A DNA stretch of 64,000 bases from Yimella sp. cx-51 (GCF_017654605.1 NZ_CP072113.1:372001-436000); one strand, 5' to 3'. Positions 41,638-50,173 are shown, counted from the stretch's first letter. The notes: generated by a model not told the origin, from the sequence alone. Program-made: numbers and translations.

Positions 41638-42486
41638 GTGAGTTCAGCGACGCATCTGGGTGCGCCGTGGCGCCAGGCCGAGCACGCGCCCGTGGCGATG
41701 CCCGGCATCGGCTCCGTGCGGCTCGCTTGGCAGGTGTTCTGTTCGGCCCTCGCGTACGAGGTGCATGCGACGCAAGGTCGCCGGGACGATTGGCACCCCG
41801 ACGCGGACACGCTCGTCGGCGTGAGCACCACCACCCGCTTCGTCCACCGCGGCCTCGGGCGGACCGCGTCGACCTGGGCCTATCGCGTCGTCGCGGTCGA
41901 TCACGAAGGCGTCCGCTTCGTCACGCCGGTCGTCACCGCCACCACCCGCACCTCGGTGACGGTCACCGGCCGACCGCTGGCGACCGTCGGCGCTTTCGAC
42001 GGCAGCGGCACCGAACTCGCGATGAGCTCGTCCGGGCACGTCCATTACCGCACTACTTTTCCTCGCGACGTCGACTTCCGCTACGGCTTCGACCGTCCGG
42101 AGGTGCACTGGAGCTACGTGCAACCGGGGCCGGAGGACGCTTGGGCCGGACGCTGTGCCCACCGCTTCCGTCTGCGCTTCGACCTGCAGGATGTGCCCGA
42201 GCACGATGTCGACTTCGCGCTCTGGCTGGTCGACCGGCACCCGACACGAGGCGGCACCGCGGCCGTCTCGGTGAACGGCGCGCTCGTTGAGACATTGCTC
42301 TTCGACGATCCGCTCTCGGACGCCGCGATGCGGCTGGTGCTGCCGGGAGCCGGCGCCGGACCAGCCGTCTACGAACGTGTCATTCCGCGCTCGGTGCTGC
42401 AGCCGGGGGAGAACGTCGTTGACATCGTCAAGGACCACGGCAGCTGGATTGCCTACGACGCGATCGGGGTCTTCGCCCGTCCCTGA
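41638..42486 (+). CDS. FN3 plus PL4-type CBM-like domain protein, no lyase domain
   Basis: A protein of about 282 aa from GTG 41638 (the frame opens earlier at 41557). Residues about 15-105 look like a fibronectin type III domain (SVRLAWQVF, TTRFVHRGLGR, TWAYRVVAVD). The rest resembles the C-terminal CBM-like domain of family 4 polysaccharide lyases: FRLRFDLQDVPEHDVDF, TAAVSVNGALVETLLF, VLQPGENVVDIV. The catalytic lyase domain is absent and so is a signal peptide. Possibly a carbohydrate-binding protein or a remnant of an enzyme. It precedes tmk by 45 bp. Confidence 0.7.
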   Translation: MSSATHLGAPWRQAEHAPVAMPGIGSVRLAWQVFCSALAYEVHATQGRRDDWHPDADTLVGVSTTTRFVHRGLGRTASTWAYRVVAVDHEGVRFVTPVVTATTRTSVTVTGRPLATVGAFDGSGTELAMSSSGHVHYRTTFPRDVDFRYGFDRPEVHWSYVQPGPEDAWAGRCAHRFRLRFDLQDVPEHDVDFALWLVDRHPTRGGTAAVSVNGALVETLLFDDPLSDAAMRLVLPGAGAGPAVYERVIPRSVLQPGENVVDIVKDHGSWIAYDAIGVFARP

Positions 42487-42530
42487 CGACGGCGGCGCCG
42501 GTGTCGCAGGTCTGCTTTAGGCTGAGCGCC

Positions 42531-43154
42531 ATGTCTGCTGCCGGGTCGTTCATCGTGTTCGAAGGCGGCGACGGCGCCGGCAAGACCACCCAGATCGAAG
42601 CCCTGGCGCAGTGGCTGCGCGACGCAGGTCGACAGGTCACCCTGACCCGCGAGCCGGGCGGCACTGCGCTCGGGCAGCAGATCAGGCAGTTGTTGTTGCA
42701 CGGCGATCACGTCGAGCCGCGCGCCGAAGCCCTGCTGTTCGCTGCCGACCGCGCCCACCACGTCGCCACCGTCGTGCGCCCGGCGCTCGAACGCGGCGAT
42801 GTCGTGGTGCAGGATCGCTACTTCGACTCCTCGGTCGCCTACCAGGGGGAGGGCCGCGACCTCGACGGAGCCGACGTACTGCACCTGTCGCTCTGGGCCA
42901 CCCGTGAGTTGCATCCCGACCTCACGGTGCTGCTCGACGTCGACCCGTCCGTGGGCCGTGCGCGTCGCGGCGACATGCACGACCGGCTCGAGCGCGAAGC
43001 CGACGACTTCCACAGCCGGGTGCGTCATCGTTTCCTCGCGCTCGCGCAGGAAGCTCCCGAGCGCTACCTGGTGCTCGACGCTGCGCTCCCGCGAGAAGTC
43101 CTGGCCGACGCCATCCGCGAACGCGTGGCCGCAGCGCTCGGAGATCCGACGTGA
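42531..43154 (+). CDS. tmk: Thymidylate kinase
   Basis: A 207-aa enzyme that phosphorylates dTMP to dTDP. P-loop FEGGDGAGKTTQIEA at the N-terminus, DR(Y/H)-motif QDRYFDSSVAYQGEGRDLD, and the LID region preceding HDRLEREADDFHSRVRHRF. The chosen start is ATG 42531, as the P-loop then falls at residues 8-16, which is normal. It overlaps holB by 4 nt (GTGA), a conserved pairing. Confidence 0.96.
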   Translation: MSAAGSFIVFEGGDGAGKTTQIEALAQWLRDAGRQVTLTREPGGTALGQQIRQLLLHGDHVEPRAEALLFAADRAHHVATVVRPALERGDVVVQDRYFDSSVAYQGEGRDLDGADVLHLSLWATRELHPDLTVLLDVDPSVGRARRGDMHDRLEREADDFHSRVRHRFLALAQEAPERYLVLDAALPREVLADAIRERVAAALGDPT

Positions 43155-44308
43155 GCCAGGTGGCCCAGCGGGCCGACGTGTGGGACGACGTCATCGGCCA
43201 GCCCGATGTCGTGCAGACCCTCCAGCGAGCGGTCACCGATCCCGCCGCGATGACCCACGCCTGGTTGTTCACCGGTCCGCCCGGGTCGGGCCGTTCGACG
43301 GCCGCTCGCGCCTTCGCCGCGGCGCTGCAGTGCCCGGACGACGGCTGCGGTTCGTGCCGCGAGTGCCGCACCGTGCTCGACGGCTCGCATGCCGACCTCA
43401 CGGTGCTGGCAACGCAGGGGCTGTCGATCCAGGTGAAGGACGCCCGCGAACTGGCCCGCGTCGCACAGCACTCGCCGTCGGTCGGGCCGTGGCAGGTGAT
43501 CCTCGTCGAGGACGCCGACCGGCTCACCGAGCGCGCCGCCGACGCCTTGCTCAAGGCGCTGGAGGAGCCGGTCGAGCGCACCGTCTGGCTGTTGTGCGCG
43601 CCCAGCCTCGAAGACGTCATCATCACCATCCGTAGCCGGTCGCGGCATGTGCGGCTGCGCACACCACCGGTCGATGCAGTGGCGCAGTTGCTCGCCCGCC
43701 GCGACGGGGTGCCGGTCGAGCAAGGGCTGTTGGCTGCGCAGGCGGCGCAGTCACATGTCGGTCTGGCCAAACGGCTCGCCACTGATGCCGAGGCCCGGGC
43801 CCGGCGCGACAGCACGCTGGTCCTTGCCGCCTCGATCCAGCATCTCGGCGACGCGATGCGCGCCGCTGAGAAACTCGACGCCCTCGCCAAGCAGGAGTCG
43901 AGCGCGGCAGCAGGGGAGCGTGACGCCGCCGAGCGCGAGCGCCTGCTGCAGCAACTGGGTGCCGACCCGGGCGCACGCACCCAACCGCCACACGTCCGCT
44001 CGCAGCTGGCCTCCTTGGAGAAGGAGCAGAAGACCCGCGCGACCCGCATCGGACGCGATGTCATTGACCGTTCACTGATCGATCTGATGTCGGTCTACCG
44101 CGACGCCCTGGTGGTGCAGACCGGCAGCACGGTGTCGCTCATCAACGAAGACCACCGCGAACTCGTACGCGCGATCGCCCAGCGTCCGGCCGAGCAACTG
44201 CTCGCAGCCATGGACGCCATCGGCACCGCCCGCGAGCGCATTGGCGCCAACGTCCCGCCACTGCTGGCGCTCGAGGCGATGATGATCGGTCTCATCGCGG
44301 CGCGCTGA
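43151..44308 (+). CDS. holB: DNA polymerase III delta' subunit
   Basis: A 385-aa clamp-loader subunit. The P-loop reads GPPGSGRST, where Arg takes the place of the catalytic Lys, as expected for the non-hydrolysing delta' subunit. A zinc module CPDDGCGSCREC follows at about 62-75, and the sensor region VILVEDADRLTERAADALLKALEEP is well conserved. It loads the beta clamp with the other subunits. GTG start inside the tmk stop. Confidence 0.93.
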   Translation: MSQVAQRADVWDDVIGQPDVVQTLQRAVTDPAAMTHAWLFTGPPGSGRSTAARAFAAALQCPDDGCGSCRECRTVLDGSHADLTVLATQGLSIQVKDARELARVAQHSPSVGPWQVILVEDADRLTERAADALLKALEEPVERTVWLLCAPSLEDVIITIRSRSRHVRLRTPPVDAVAQLLARRDGVPVEQGLLAAQAAQSHVGLAKRLATDAEARARRDSTLVLAASIQHLGDAMRAAEKLDALAKQESSAAAGERDAAERERLLQQLGADPGARTQPPHVRSQLASLEKEQKTRATRIGRDVIDRSLIDLMSVYRDALVVQTGSTVSLINEDHRELVRAIAQRPAEQLLAAMDAIGTARERIGANVPPLLALEAMMIGLIAAR

Positions 44309-44354
44309 TCGCCGAGAGGTCCACCCGGGCTCAGATGACGTAGCGTTGAGCACC

Positions 44355-45929
44355 ATGACCTCCCGCTCCACCCGCCTGCGTTTGGCCGCTGCCTCCTCGA
44401 CTCTCGCGCTGGTCGCCACAGGGTGTTCCGGCGGCTCGGGCGACGATGCGTCCTCCACCTCCCCGGTGGGCTCATCACCCTCGTCCCTGCAGACGACCGA
44501 GAGTTCTTCGTCGTCCACCGCTGCCGGTAGTGCCGACCCGGCGATGGCGAAGTTCTACTCCCAGAAGCTGACCTGGGCCGACTGCGAAGGCGTGAAATGC
44601 GCCAAGCTCACCGTGCCGGTCGACTACGCCAACCCCGGCGGCGCCACCATCCAGCTCGCGCTCTCCAAGGTGCCTGCCAAGGGCAAGGCGAAAAGCAGCC
44701 TGGTGGTCAACCCCGGCGGGCCGGGCGCCAGTGGCTACGACTACGCCGCCGCGGCCGACGGCATCGTCACCCCGCAGATCCGCGAGCACTTCGACGTCGT
44801 CGGCTTCGACCCACGCGGGGTCGGACGCTCGGCGCCGATCACCTGCTACTCCGACGCGCAGATGGACACCCTCCTCGGCGGCGACCCGACGCCCGACGAC
44901 AAGGCCGAGCAGAAGTCGGTGCAGACCGATGTCGGCAAGTTCGCCCAGGCCTGCAAGGACAAGGCCGGCCCGCTGCTCGGTCACGTCTCCACTGTCGAAG
45001 TGGCCAAGGACATGGACGTGCTCCGAGCTGCCCTCGGACACGACAAGCTCGACTACCTGGGCCTTTCGTACGGCACGTTCATCGGGTCGACCTATGCCGG
45101 ACTCTTCCCCGCCAAGGTGGGCAGGTTCGTGCTCGACGGTGTGGTGCCGCCCGACATCACCTCCAAGGAGATGGACCTCGGCCAGGCCAAGGGGTTCGAG
45201 ACCGCCACCCGCAGTTATGTGCAGGATTGCGTCTCCAAGGGAGATTGCTACCTCGGGTCGACCGTCGACCAGGGCTTGGCCACGATCCGTGACTTCCTGA
45301 AGAAGCTGGACGCCAACCCGCTGCCGATCTCGGGGCAGGGCCCGGTCACGAAGTTCACCGAGGGCTGGGCGAGCCTGGGCATCGCGTACGGCATGTACTC
45401 CAAGTCGAGCTGGCCGGTGCTGACGTTCGCGCTCAAGGCAGCCATGAACGGCGACCCGAACGAACTCATGGGCATGGCCAACCAGTACGCCGCCCGTGAC
45501 GCCAACGGCTCGTACGCCGACAACGGCATGCAGTCGTTCTACGCCGTCAGCTGCCTCGACCGTGCCTCGACGAATGACCTCAGCGCTTTCGAGAAGTCGA
45601 ACACCGAGTTCATCAAGCAGGCACCGACGTGGGGCTCGATGCTGGCCTGGGGCTCGCTCACCTGCGGTGAGTGGAAGGTGCCCACGACCGGAAAGCAGCA
45701 GAAGATCACCGCCGCCGGCGCCGGCCCGATCCTTGTGGTCGGCAACACCCGCGACCCCGCCACCCCCTACGAGTTCGCGCAGCGACTGGCCGGCGACCTC
45801 AAGAACGCTCGTCTGCTGACGCTCGACGCCGACGGTCACACCGCGTACGGCCAGAACTCCTGCATCAACAAGGCGGTCGACGGCTACCTGATGAACGGCA
45901 CACTGCCGGCCGAGGGCACCAAGTGCTGA
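44355..45929 (+). CDS. Lipoprotein alpha/beta hydrolase, tripeptidyl aminopeptidase type
   Basis: A 524-aa secreted hydrolase of the SlpD/SlpE/TAP group. The signal peptide ends at the lipobox VATGC (Cys about 24), with a Ser/Thr linker after it. The oxyanion and nucleophile elements are NPGGPGASGYDY and DYLGLSYGTFIG (Ser in G-L-S-Y-G). The acid is in GNTRDPATPYEFA and the His in DADGHTAYG, in the TAP C-terminal domain. It likely removes tripeptides from peptides outside the cell. Start at ATG 44355; a TTG three codons earlier also fits. Confidence 0.9.
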   Translation: MTSRSTRLRLAAASSTLALVATGCSGGSGDDASSTSPVGSSPSSLQTTESSSSSTAAGSADPAMAKFYSQKLTWADCEGVKCAKLTVPVDYANPGGATIQLALSKVPAKGKAKSSLVVNPGGPGASGYDYAAAADGIVTPQIREHFDVVGFDPRGVGRSAPITCYSDAQMDTLLGGDPTPDDKAEQKSVQTDVGKFAQACKDKAGPLLGHVSTVEVAKDMDVLRAALGHDKLDYLGLSYGTFIGSTYAGLFPAKVGRFVLDGVVPPDITSKEMDLGQAKGFETATRSYVQDCVSKGDCYLGSTVDQGLATIRDFLKKLDANPLPISGQGPVTKFTEGWASLGIAYGMYSKSSWPVLTFALKAAMNGDPNELMGMANQYAARDANGSYADNGMQSFYAVSCLDRASTNDLSAFEKSNTEFIKQAPTWGSMLAWGSLTCGEWKVPTTGKQQKITAAGAGPILVVGNTRDPATPYEFAQRLAGDLKNARLLTLDADGHTAYGQNSCINKAVDGYLMNGTLPAEGTKC

Positions 45930-46576
45930 ACCCGTTTCGTCCCGTCGTCCTCTTCGATTTCGACGGCACCCTGGCCGACACGATCCCGCTGATCGTCGAG
46001 TCGTACCACCACACGCTGCGCGCCTCGGCTCTCCCACCGGTGGACGAGGTGGAGGTGCGCTCCTGGATCGGACGCCCGCTGCAGCCCGTCTTCGAGGAGC
46101 GCTATCCCGGCCGCGGCGCGGAGCTGACCGCCACGTACCGCGATTGGAATCTCGCCCATCATGACGAGTTGATCGTCCGCGTCGACGGCATGCCGCAGCT
46201 GTTGAAACAGTTGGTGCACAAGGGTGTTCGCGTCGGTGTGGTGTCATCGAAGCGCAGGTCGACCGTCGAGCAGGGTCTGCGGGTGGTGGCCCTGGCCGAA
46301 TACATCGACGTGCTCGTCGGTATGGATGAAACGACCGCGCACAAGCCTGATCCGGCTCCGTTGTTGTTCGCGGCCGAGGTGCTCGCGGTCGATCCTTCGC
46401 AGTGCGTCTACGTCGGTGATGCAGACGTCGACGTGTTGGCGGCGAAGGCCGCCGGGATGGCGTCGATAGCGGTCACCTGGGGCGCCGGTACCGCAGACGT
46501 GCTGCAATCACTCGAGCCGGACGCGCTGGTGCGCGATGTGACTGAACTGGAGCGGGTGCTGCTGCCCAGCGGGTAG
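45923..46576 (+). CDS. HAD-family phosphatase, phosphoglycolate/PpaX-like
   Basis: A 217-aa haloacid dehalogenase-type hydrolase with nucleophile in FDFDGTLADT, a cap domain, motif II VGVVSSK, and motif IV in VYVGDADVDVLAAKAAG. It starts at GTG 45923, overlapping the peptidase stop by 7 nt. The substrate could be phosphoglycolate, pyrophosphate or another small phosphate; the sequence does not decide. Confidence 0.88.
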   Translation: MLNPFRPVVLFDFDGTLADTIPLIVESYHHTLRASALPPVDEVEVRSWIGRPLQPVFEERYPGRGAELTATYRDWNLAHHDELIVRVDGMPQLLKQLVHKGVRVGVVSSKRRSTVEQGLRVVALAEYIDVLVGMDETTAHKPDPAPLLFAAEVLAVDPSQCVYVGDADVDVLAAKAAGMASIAVTWGAGTADVLQSLEPDALVRDVTELERVLLPSG

Positions 46577-46589
46577 TAGCTGGTTGAGG

Positions 46590-46808
46590 TCAGCGGTTCT
46601 TCTTCTCCGCCTTCTCCGCGCGACGTTCCTTGCGGGTCTTGTGCTCCTGACGCAGCACGGGCACACGCAGGGGTTCCTCCGGCGGCTTGTTGCGGTTACG
46701 CATTTCGCCGACCATCACCATGATGACGAAGAGCGCGATGAAGCCCATCGTCAGGAGGATGAAGGCCTTGCCCATCCCGAAGGCCGTTCCGGACGCGGCT
46801 GACAACAT
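46590..46808 (-). CDS. Small single-pass membrane protein
   Basis: A 72-aa protein from ATG 46808 with GGAGGG about 12 bases upstream; a GTG four codons earlier touches that ribosome site and is less likely. One hydrophobic helix (about 10-35: KAFILLTMGFIALFVIMVMV) is followed by a basic tail with RQEHKTRKERRAEKAEKKNR. No family is recognised. It lies convergent with the HAD gene and divergent from tRNA-Thr. Confidence 0.7.
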   Translation of the reverse strand: MLSAASGTAFGMGKAFILLTMGFIALFVIMVMVGEMRNRNKPPEEPLRVPVLRQEHKTRKERRAEKAEKKNR

Positions 46809-46893
46809 GGCGGTGTTCACCCCTCCATGGTCTCAGCCGAACGATGGCGTGGACGTCGCGGCCGGTCGATTCGGCGGATTCTGGGGCCGTGCG

Positions 46894-46899
46894 TATACT
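46894..46899 (+). promoter_or_regulatory. -10 box of tRNA-Thr promoter
   Basis: TATACT lies 30 bp before the mature tRNA-Thr 5' end, in an otherwise GC-rich stretch. A -35 match is weak. Confidence 0.5.
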
Positions 46900-46929
46900 C
46901 GGTGACCGCATCCTCGCAGGGGATGCGGC

Positions 46930-47003
46930 GCCGCTTTAGCTCAGTTGGCCAGAGCGATTCACTCGTAATGAATAGGTCGTCGGTTCGATTCCGACAAGCG
47001 GCT
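46930..47003 (+). tRNA. tRNA-Thr (anticodon CGT)
   Basis: The acceptor stem GCCGCTT/AAGCGGC, D-arm, anticodon stem ATTCA/TGAAT with loop CTCGTAA, and T-arm TCGG/CCGA with TTCGATT all fold. The anticodon CGT reads ACG. CCA is not encoded (the next bases are CAG), unlike the tRNA-Pro in this window. Confidence 0.96.
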
Positions 47004-47009
47004 CAGACA

Positions 47010-47043
47010 AAAACGTCTCCCGGAGAAAACCGGGAGACGTTTT
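47010..47043. terminator. Hairpin terminator after tRNA-Thr
   Basis: Fourteen-bp arms (AAAACGTCTCCCGG and its complement) with loop AGAAAA. The T-rich end gives a good intrinsic terminator rightward, and the A-rich left arm serves the convergent oxidoreductase gene. Confidence 0.88.
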
Positions 47044-47056
47044 GCTGTTTCCACGC

Positions 47057-48679
47057 TCAGCCTGCGGACGTACCCGCCAACCAGGTGCGATAGCCGCCGT
47101 CCAGATTGCGTGCGCGACGACCATGCTGCGCCAGGACGCGTGCCGCGGTGTGGCCGCGCTGCCCGACCGCGCAGTGGACGATCAGGTCGCCGTCCGGAAG
47201 CTCCTGAGCGCGTTCGCGCAGCTCATCGAGCGGCATGTTGATCGCTCCCGGGATCGCCCCTTGCGCGAACTCCGCGGCGGTCCGCACATCCACAAGCACC
47301 GCACCGGAGGCGAGGGCGTCGTCCAGTTCGTGCCATTGGACGGTCTGGGAGATGTCTCGGGCGAGGTTGTCGGCGATGTAGCCCAGCATGTTCACTGGAT
47401 CCTTGGCCGAACCGAACTGTGGCGCATAAGCCAGTTCAAGCTCGGCGAGACTCGATGCCGTCAATCCGGCTGACATGGCGGTCGCGAGCACGTCGATACG
47501 CTTGTCGACCCCTTCGCCGCCCACGCCTTGAGCGCCCAGCAGCAGGTCAGTCTGGGGGTCGACCAGGAGCTTCAACGACATCCCCTCGGCGCCGGGGTAG
47601 TAAGTGGCGTGTGAGGCCGGGTGTGTGTGGATGACACGGTAGGGACGGCCGACCGCGCGCAGCTTCTTCTCGTTCCAACCCGTGGTCGCCACTTGAAGAC
47701 CGAAGACACCGACGATCGCTGTGCCCAGCACCGGACGGTCCTGCACCACTCGTCCCGCGATGACATCAGCGACAAAGCGCCCTTGCCGGTTTGCGGTGTT
47801 CGCCAACGGCACCAGCGTGTCGCCACCCGATACTGCGTCCCGCTTCTGCACCGCGTCGCCGACGGCATAGATGGCCGGGTCACTGGTGCGGAACTGCTCA
47901 TCGACCAGGATGCCGCCGGTCGGACCGATCTCCAGATCGGCCGCGGCGGCCAGCCGCGAATCCGGCCTGACGCCGATCGCTGAGATCACAATGTCGGCGT
48001 CGACGCGCTCGCCATCAGACAGCACCACCTCGGAAGCCTCGATCTCCACCACAGATCGACCCAGCCGCAGGTCGACGCCTTCGGCCCGCACACACTCGTG
48101 CACTGGATGAGCCATCTCCGGATCGAGCGGAGCCATCAGTTGGTCGGTGGCCTCCACCATGGTGACCATCAGGCCTCGGTGGCACAGGTTCTCTGCCATT
48201 TCCACACCGATGAAGCCACCGCCGATCACAACCGCGGTGCGGGCTCCGTCGAGACTGGCCACGATAGCGTCGGTGTCCTCGATGTCGCGCAGAGCGAGCG
48301 CCCGCTCGATGCCAGGGATCGGCGGCACCACGGGGCGCGCTCCCGGCGACAGGACCAGCGCGTCGTACGGCAGATCGAAGGTCTTGCCGGAGTTCAGGTC
48401 GCGCACCTGCACGGTGCGCTTCGCGCGGTCGATCGACATCGCTTCGTGACTCACCCGTACATCGAGGTGGAAGCGCTCGGCCAGCGAGGCAGGCGTCTGC
48501 AGCAGCAGTGATTCGCGCGATTCTATGACACCGCCCACGTGGTAGGGCAGGCCACAGTTCGCGAACGACACGTAGCCGCTGCGTTCGAGGACGACGATGT
48601 GCGCGTTCTCATCGAGACGGCGCATACGGGTAGCGGCTGACATTCCTGCGGCTACGCCGCCGATGATCACGATCTCCAT
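47057..48679 (-). CDS. CoA-disulfide reductase fused to a rhodanese domain
   Basis: A 540-aa flavoprotein starting at ATG 48679. The N-terminal FAD motif VIIGGVAAGMSAATRMRRL leads to the redox-active Cys in SFANCGLPYHVGG. A second dinucleotide fold is AVVIGGGFIGVEMAENL, followed by the FAD-binding YAVGDAVQ and a dimerisation domain. The C-terminal rhodanese (about 440-540) has its active-site Cys in IVHCAVGQRGHTAARVL. This Cdr-rhodanese (CoADR-RHD) fusion reduces CoA persulfide and polysulfide with NAD(P)H. It is divergent from the small Cys-rich gene, across a CsoR/CstR-type operator. Confidence 0.93.
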   Translation of the reverse strand: MEIVIIGGVAAGMSAATRMRRLDENAHIVVLERSGYVSFANCGLPYHVGGVIESRESLLLQTPASLAERFHLDVRVSHEAMSIDRAKRTVQVRDLNSGKTFDLPYDALVLSPGARPVVPPIPGIERALALRDIEDTDAIVASLDGARTAVVIGGGFIGVEMAENLCHRGLMVTMVEATDQLMAPLDPEMAHPVHECVRAEGVDLRLGRSVVEIEASEVVLSDGERVDADIVISAIGVRPDSRLAAAADLEIGPTGGILVDEQFRTSDPAIYAVGDAVQKRDAVSGGDTLVPLANTANRQGRFVADVIAGRVVQDRPVLGTAIVGVFGLQVATTGWNEKKLRAVGRPYRVIHTHPASHATYYPGAEGMSLKLLVDPQTDLLLGAQGVGGEGVDKRIDVLATAMSAGLTASSLAELELAYAPQFGSAKDPVNMLGYIADNLARDISQTVQWHELDDALASGAVLVDVRTAAEFAQGAIPGAINMPLDELRERAQELPDGDLIVHCAVGQRGHTAARVLAQHGRRARNLDGGYRTWLAGTSAG

Positions 48680-48688
48680 GGAGACCAC

Positions 48689-48706
48689 TATACCCATGGG
48701 GGTATA
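48689..48706. promoter_or_regulatory. CsoR/CstR-type operator 1
   Basis: TATACCCATGGGGGTATA has 7-bp inverted arms (TATACCC/GGGTATA) around a 4-nt centre, the form of operators of CsoR-family repressors. It lies 10 bp before the CoADR-rhodanese start codon and between it and the divergent 55-aa gene, so one site could control both. The likely repressor is encoded at 49025. Confidence 0.8.
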
Positions 48707-48787
48707 TTGGTCTCGCTCGGTATCAGCCGGGTAGATCGCTTCCCAGTCGGCGGCGATCGGTTCTGACGAAGAAGGAAGCAGTGCGAA

Positions 48788-48955
48788 ATGTGTCGAGCAG
48801 TTACCTGCAAGAAGTGCGGCAAGACCACCTGGGCCGGATGCGGCCAGCATGTTGATCAGGTGATGCGCCGGGTGCCGAAAGCGGAGCAGTGCCAGGGTCA
48901 CGAAGGCGAGGCTGAGGGCCGCGGTGGCTTCTTCGGCAAGCTGTTCGGTCGGTGA
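48788..48955 (+). CDS. 55-aa Cys-rich zinc-ribbon-like protein
   Basis: A short reading frame with GAAGGAAG upstream of the ATG. It opens MCRAVTCKKCGKTTWAGCGQ, giving Cys at 2, 7, 10 and 18, then His21, Cys35 and His38, and ends with a Gly-rich segment GGFFGKLFGR. C7-x2-C10 plus C18 and H21 could bind zinc. It lies between a persulfide reductase and a CstR-like repressor, so a role in sulfur or metal handling is inferred. Similar small proteins occur near CsoR/CstR genes in actinobacteria (memory, unchecked). Confidence 0.75.
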   Translation: MCRAVTCKKCGKTTWAGCGQHVDQVMRRVPKAEQCQGHEGEAEGRGGFFGKLFGR

Positions 48956-48974
48956 CCCGGCTCCGGCTTTCGAC

Positions 48975-48992
48975 CACACCGGTGGGGGTATA
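48975..48992. promoter_or_regulatory. CsoR/CstR-type operator 2, one good half
   Basis: CACACCGGTGGGGGTATA matches operator 1 at 14 of 18 positions; the right half TGGGGGTATA is identical, the left is degenerate. It lies about 32 bp before the repressor start and suggests autoregulation. Confidence 0.65.
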
Positions 48993-49024
48993 GCCTCGGC
49001 GCGACGACGACCTAGGAGGTCACG

Positions 49025-49288
49025 ATGCAGTTGCAGCACGAAGATATGGAGCTGGTGATCAAACGGCTCAGGCGTGCCCAAGGTCAGATCGGGGGCATCC
49101 TGCGGATGATCGAGGACGGCCGCGACTGCAAGGACGTGATCACCCAGGTCGCGGCCGTCAGCAAAGCACTCGATCGAGCCGGTTTCGCGATCATTTCCAT
49201 GGGCATGCAGCAATGCCTGGCAGATCCCGATTCCGCTGACGGCATGAACGTCGCCGCGATGGAGAAGCTGTTCCTCGCCCTCGCCTAA
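49025..49288 (+). CDS. CsoR-family repressor, CstR-like persulfide sensor
   Basis: An 87-aa all-helical repressor with strong ribosome site AGGAGGT (49014-49020). The family core is VIKRLRRAQGQIGGILRMIE. The thiols are C35 (DCKDV) and C64 (MQQCL). The Cu-sensing CsoR proteins also need a His four residues before the second Cys; here that position is Gly60, so copper binding is unlikely and a persulfide-reactive dithiol (CstR) is more likely. The adjacent CoADR-rhodanese supports this. Confidence 0.88.
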   Translation: MQLQHEDMELVIKRLRRAQGQIGGILRMIEDGRDCKDVITQVAAVSKALDRAGFAIISMGMQQCLADPDSADGMNVAAMEKLFLALA

Positions 49289-49315
49289 ACGTGGAAGGCG
49301 TTCAGCGGGGCAGCA

Positions 49316-50173
49316 TCAAGAGCCCAGGCTGTGTACGCGCTCCAAGATGGCCTCGCTCACCTCGTCCGTGCACACCTCCGGCAACCAGTGCCCGGCGTCG
49401 AGTTCGATGAAGCGGTACGGCCCCTCGACGTAGTCGGCGGTCTTCAGGGCTGCGGCCCGCCCGAGGGCGAAGTCCTTGTTGCCCCACAGATAGGTGGCCG
49501 GCACGGTCACCCGGCGCGAACCCGGTGACCCACTCTTCTTGGGACGCGCATTGGCCAGCAGTGACCCACGGCTGGAGAGCGAGCGATACCAGCCGAGCGG
49601 TCCGCGCAACGACTCCCGGGTGCGGAAACGCTGCACGTACCGGTCGGCGTATTCCTTGGGCAGCCGCGTGCGCTGGTACATCGATTCCATCGTCCGCATC
49701 AGGTAGAGCTCCGGCAGCAGCGGCAGGTTGAACGCCGCCATGTACCAGCTCTTGCGCCACTGCCCGCCGTGCTGCATCGCCCACGCCATCGCTCCCGGGT
49801 GCGGGGTGGAGCAGACCGTCACCGACGACACCAGGTCGGGACGATGGGTAGCGATCGACCACGCGACCGCGCCGCCCCAGTCATGCCCGACGACGTGCAC
49901 CTTCTCCTGGCCGCTCGCCTTGATCAGCGCCACGACATCGCCGATGAGCTCCTTGATGTCGTACGCCGCCCGTCCGGTGGGAGCGGCGCCGGGGGAGTAC
50001 CCACGCTGGTCGGGTGCGAGGGTGCGCAGACCGGCGGCATTGAGACGATCTGCGACGCCCGTCCAGGCAGTGCGATCCTGGGGGAAGCCGTGCAGCAGCA
50101 CCACGACCTCACCGTCGTCCGGTCCGCTGTCGGTGACATCGAAGACGAGTCCGTCGCGCTCGAAGGTTTCCAT
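49316..50173 (-). CDS. Alpha/beta hydrolase, epoxide hydrolase-like
   Basis: A 285-aa hydrolase. The oxyanion motif is LLHGFPQDRTAW; the nucleophile is Asp in VVGHDWGGAVAW, as in epoxide hydrolases and haloalkane dehalogenases. The C-terminal His is in IELDAGHWLPEV. Tyr residues in the cap (SWYMAAFN, MYQRTRLP) would be the ring-opening acids of epoxide hydrolases, but the exact pair is not certain. Divergent from the MFS gene. Start ATG 50173; a GTG two codons earlier is possible. Confidence 0.87.
   Translation of the reverse strand: METFERDGLVFDVTDSGPDDGEVVVLLHGFPQDRTAWTGVADRLNAAGLRTLAPDQRGYSPGAAPTGRAAYDIKELIGDVVALIKASGQEKVHVVGHDWGGAVAWSIATHRPDLVSSVTVCSTPHPGAMAWAMQHGGQWRKSWYMAAFNLPLLPELYLMRTMESMYQRTRLPKEYADRYVQRFRTRESLRGPLGWYRSLSSRGSLLANARPKKSGSPGSRRVTVPATYLWGNKDFALGRAAALKTADYVEGPYRFIELDAGHWLPEVCTDEVSEAILERVHSLGS

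Noticed and set aside
44475-46247. 590-aa antisense frame over the peptidase and HAD genes
   Set aside because: Both genes on the plus strand have full catalytic motifs; the antisense frame has none.
49025-49288. Copper-sensing CsoR
   Set aside because: The His of the copper site is replaced by Gly60, and the neighbours handle sulfur, not copper.
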